A stretch of 64,000 nt of DNA from Stenotrophomonas sp046736075 (lineage in GTDB: Bacteria; Pseudomonadota; Gammaproteobacteria; Xanthomonadales; Xanthomonadaceae), in the NCBI RefSeq assembly GCF_046736075.1, contig NZ_CP177163.1:2170001-2234000 (forward strand), read 5' to 3'. Within the stretch, counting starts at the first letter, position 1, and each line of letters begins with the position of its first letter. Shown in pieces: positions 60,743 to 64,000 of the stretch. Position numbers and translations under genes: made by a program. Under the pieces are notes generated by a model. It was not told the origin of the DNA. It saw only the letters and a program-made list of their open reading frames with translations, and searched no databases.

Positions 60743-60836
60743 CACCTTTTTTCAAGGCCGTCTCACCGAAGTGGACGTTGTTGCCGATGCTGCTTCGTCG
60801 TTGGCCCCGAGAGGCTTTCGTCGTTGCGAGCCGCCT

Positions 60837-60864
60837 ATTATGTCAGGCTTTTCGAATCTGTCAA
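60837..60864 (-). promoter_or_regulatory. rrn promoter, 16S-distal
   Basis: The minus strand reads TTGACA-N16-CATAAT. The spacer and downstream GGCGGCTCGCAACGACGAAA resemble those of the proximal promoter, which indicates a duplication. AT-rich bases upstream could be an UP element. The whole gap 60481-60945 holds only these control signals. Confidence 0.75.
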
Positions 60865-60945
60865 CAACTTATTTGATGAACTTGAAGTTCTTCTTGAAGT
60901 TGTCGCTGTAAGTCCATGTAAAAAGCATGTGCTTACATAAAAAGG

Positions 60946-60975
60946 AAAACCCCGCTGCATGAGCAGCGGGGTTTT
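60946..60975 (-). terminator. Terminator of the second rrn operon
   Basis: The stem AAAACCCCGCTGC/GCAGCGGGGTTTT with an ATGA loop. It is a near copy of the terminator at 55246 and lies just after the second 5S gene. Confidence 0.92.
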
Positions 60976-60987
60976 CGGGGTGTAAAC

Positions 60988-61102
60988 CCTGGCGATGACC
61001 TACTCTCGCATGGCTTAGGCCACACTACCATCGGCGCAGCTGCGTTTCACTTCCGAGTTCGGGATGGGATCGGGTGGTTCCACAGCGCTAATTTCACCAG
61101 GG
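60988..61102 (-). rRNA. rrf: 5S ribosomal RNA, copy 2
   Basis: The same sequence as the first 5S copy throughout, by eye. It belongs to a second rrn operon in the same orientation. The 5S-23S spacer differs from copy 1 by a C/A change and a small indel. Confidence 0.93.
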
Positions 61103-61227
61103 AGACGGTTGGAGCGTCGCCATCCAAAAAACGGATTTAGGCGCCTGCCTCTCATAGTTCTTGTGACGTAGCGTGCACTTGGATCTATCGACATGTCATG
61201 TCGGCCAAGGCAACTTGAGGTTATATG

Positions 61228-64000
<2,773 letters not shown>

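Overview
The window is GC-rich, densely coded chromosomal DNA of a gammaproteobacterium in the Xanthomonadaceae, most likely Stenotrophomonas. The pointers are the many GTAG-starting palindromic repeats of the SMAG/REP type between genes, the 16S - tRNA-Ala - tRNA-Ile - 23S - 5S gene order, and the gene families present. It looks like core chromosome. I see no prophage, integrase, IS transposase or CRISPR array.

1-15 kb: a cut-off gene, a small GlsB/YeaQ-type membrane protein, exonuclease III, and a coniferyl-type aldehyde dehydrogenase. Then comes a carbon-acid uptake and activation block: an MHS-family transporter and a DcaP-like porin on the minus strand, divergent from acetyl-CoA synthetase (acs), followed by a LuxR-type response regulator. 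After the manganese exporter mntP, with its own yybP-ykoY riboswitch, lies a 1150-aa sodium/solute-symporter-histidine kinase hybrid. Regulator plus transporter-kinase resembles the CrbSR (MxtR/ErdR) acetate switch known to control acs. A second orphan kinase lies directly upstream of the hybrid kinase.

15-32 kb: a TPR-like membrane protein with a degenerate GGDEF domain (SGATF), then a surface locus read on the minus strand: OmpR-type response regulator, a 3183-aa protein built of DUF11 and SdrD-B-like repeats, a 1118-aa outer-membrane barrel protein, and an OmpA-type protein. The giant, barrel and OmpA genes overlap or nearly touch. Three direct repeats with an exact 10-bp period sit between the regulator and the giant gene. 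This is the best candidate for a poorly described system here.

32-47 kb: an S46 dipeptidyl-peptidase, tamA-tamB (overlapping), glyQ-glyS (overlapping), a stand-alone GspE/PulE ATPase overlapping a class I glutamine amidotransferase, and a BPSS1780-like membrane protein.

47-48.1 kb: a gene-free array of three 179-bp cores separated by two kinds of spacer. One spacer type is a large palindrome whose loop is nearly complementary to part of the core. It is followed by tatABC, a SYLF-domain protein, hemH overlapping an alpha/beta hydrolase, and a PAS/HAMP chemotaxis receptor with a FliA-like promoter.

54.7-64 kb: SMAG repeats, then a complete rrn operon on the minus strand. Its promoter region is followed within about 500 bp by the 3' end of a second rrn operon in the same orientation (5S and most of 23S). 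The two 23S copies are nearly identical, and the only difference I found is a compensatory base-pair change in one hairpin.
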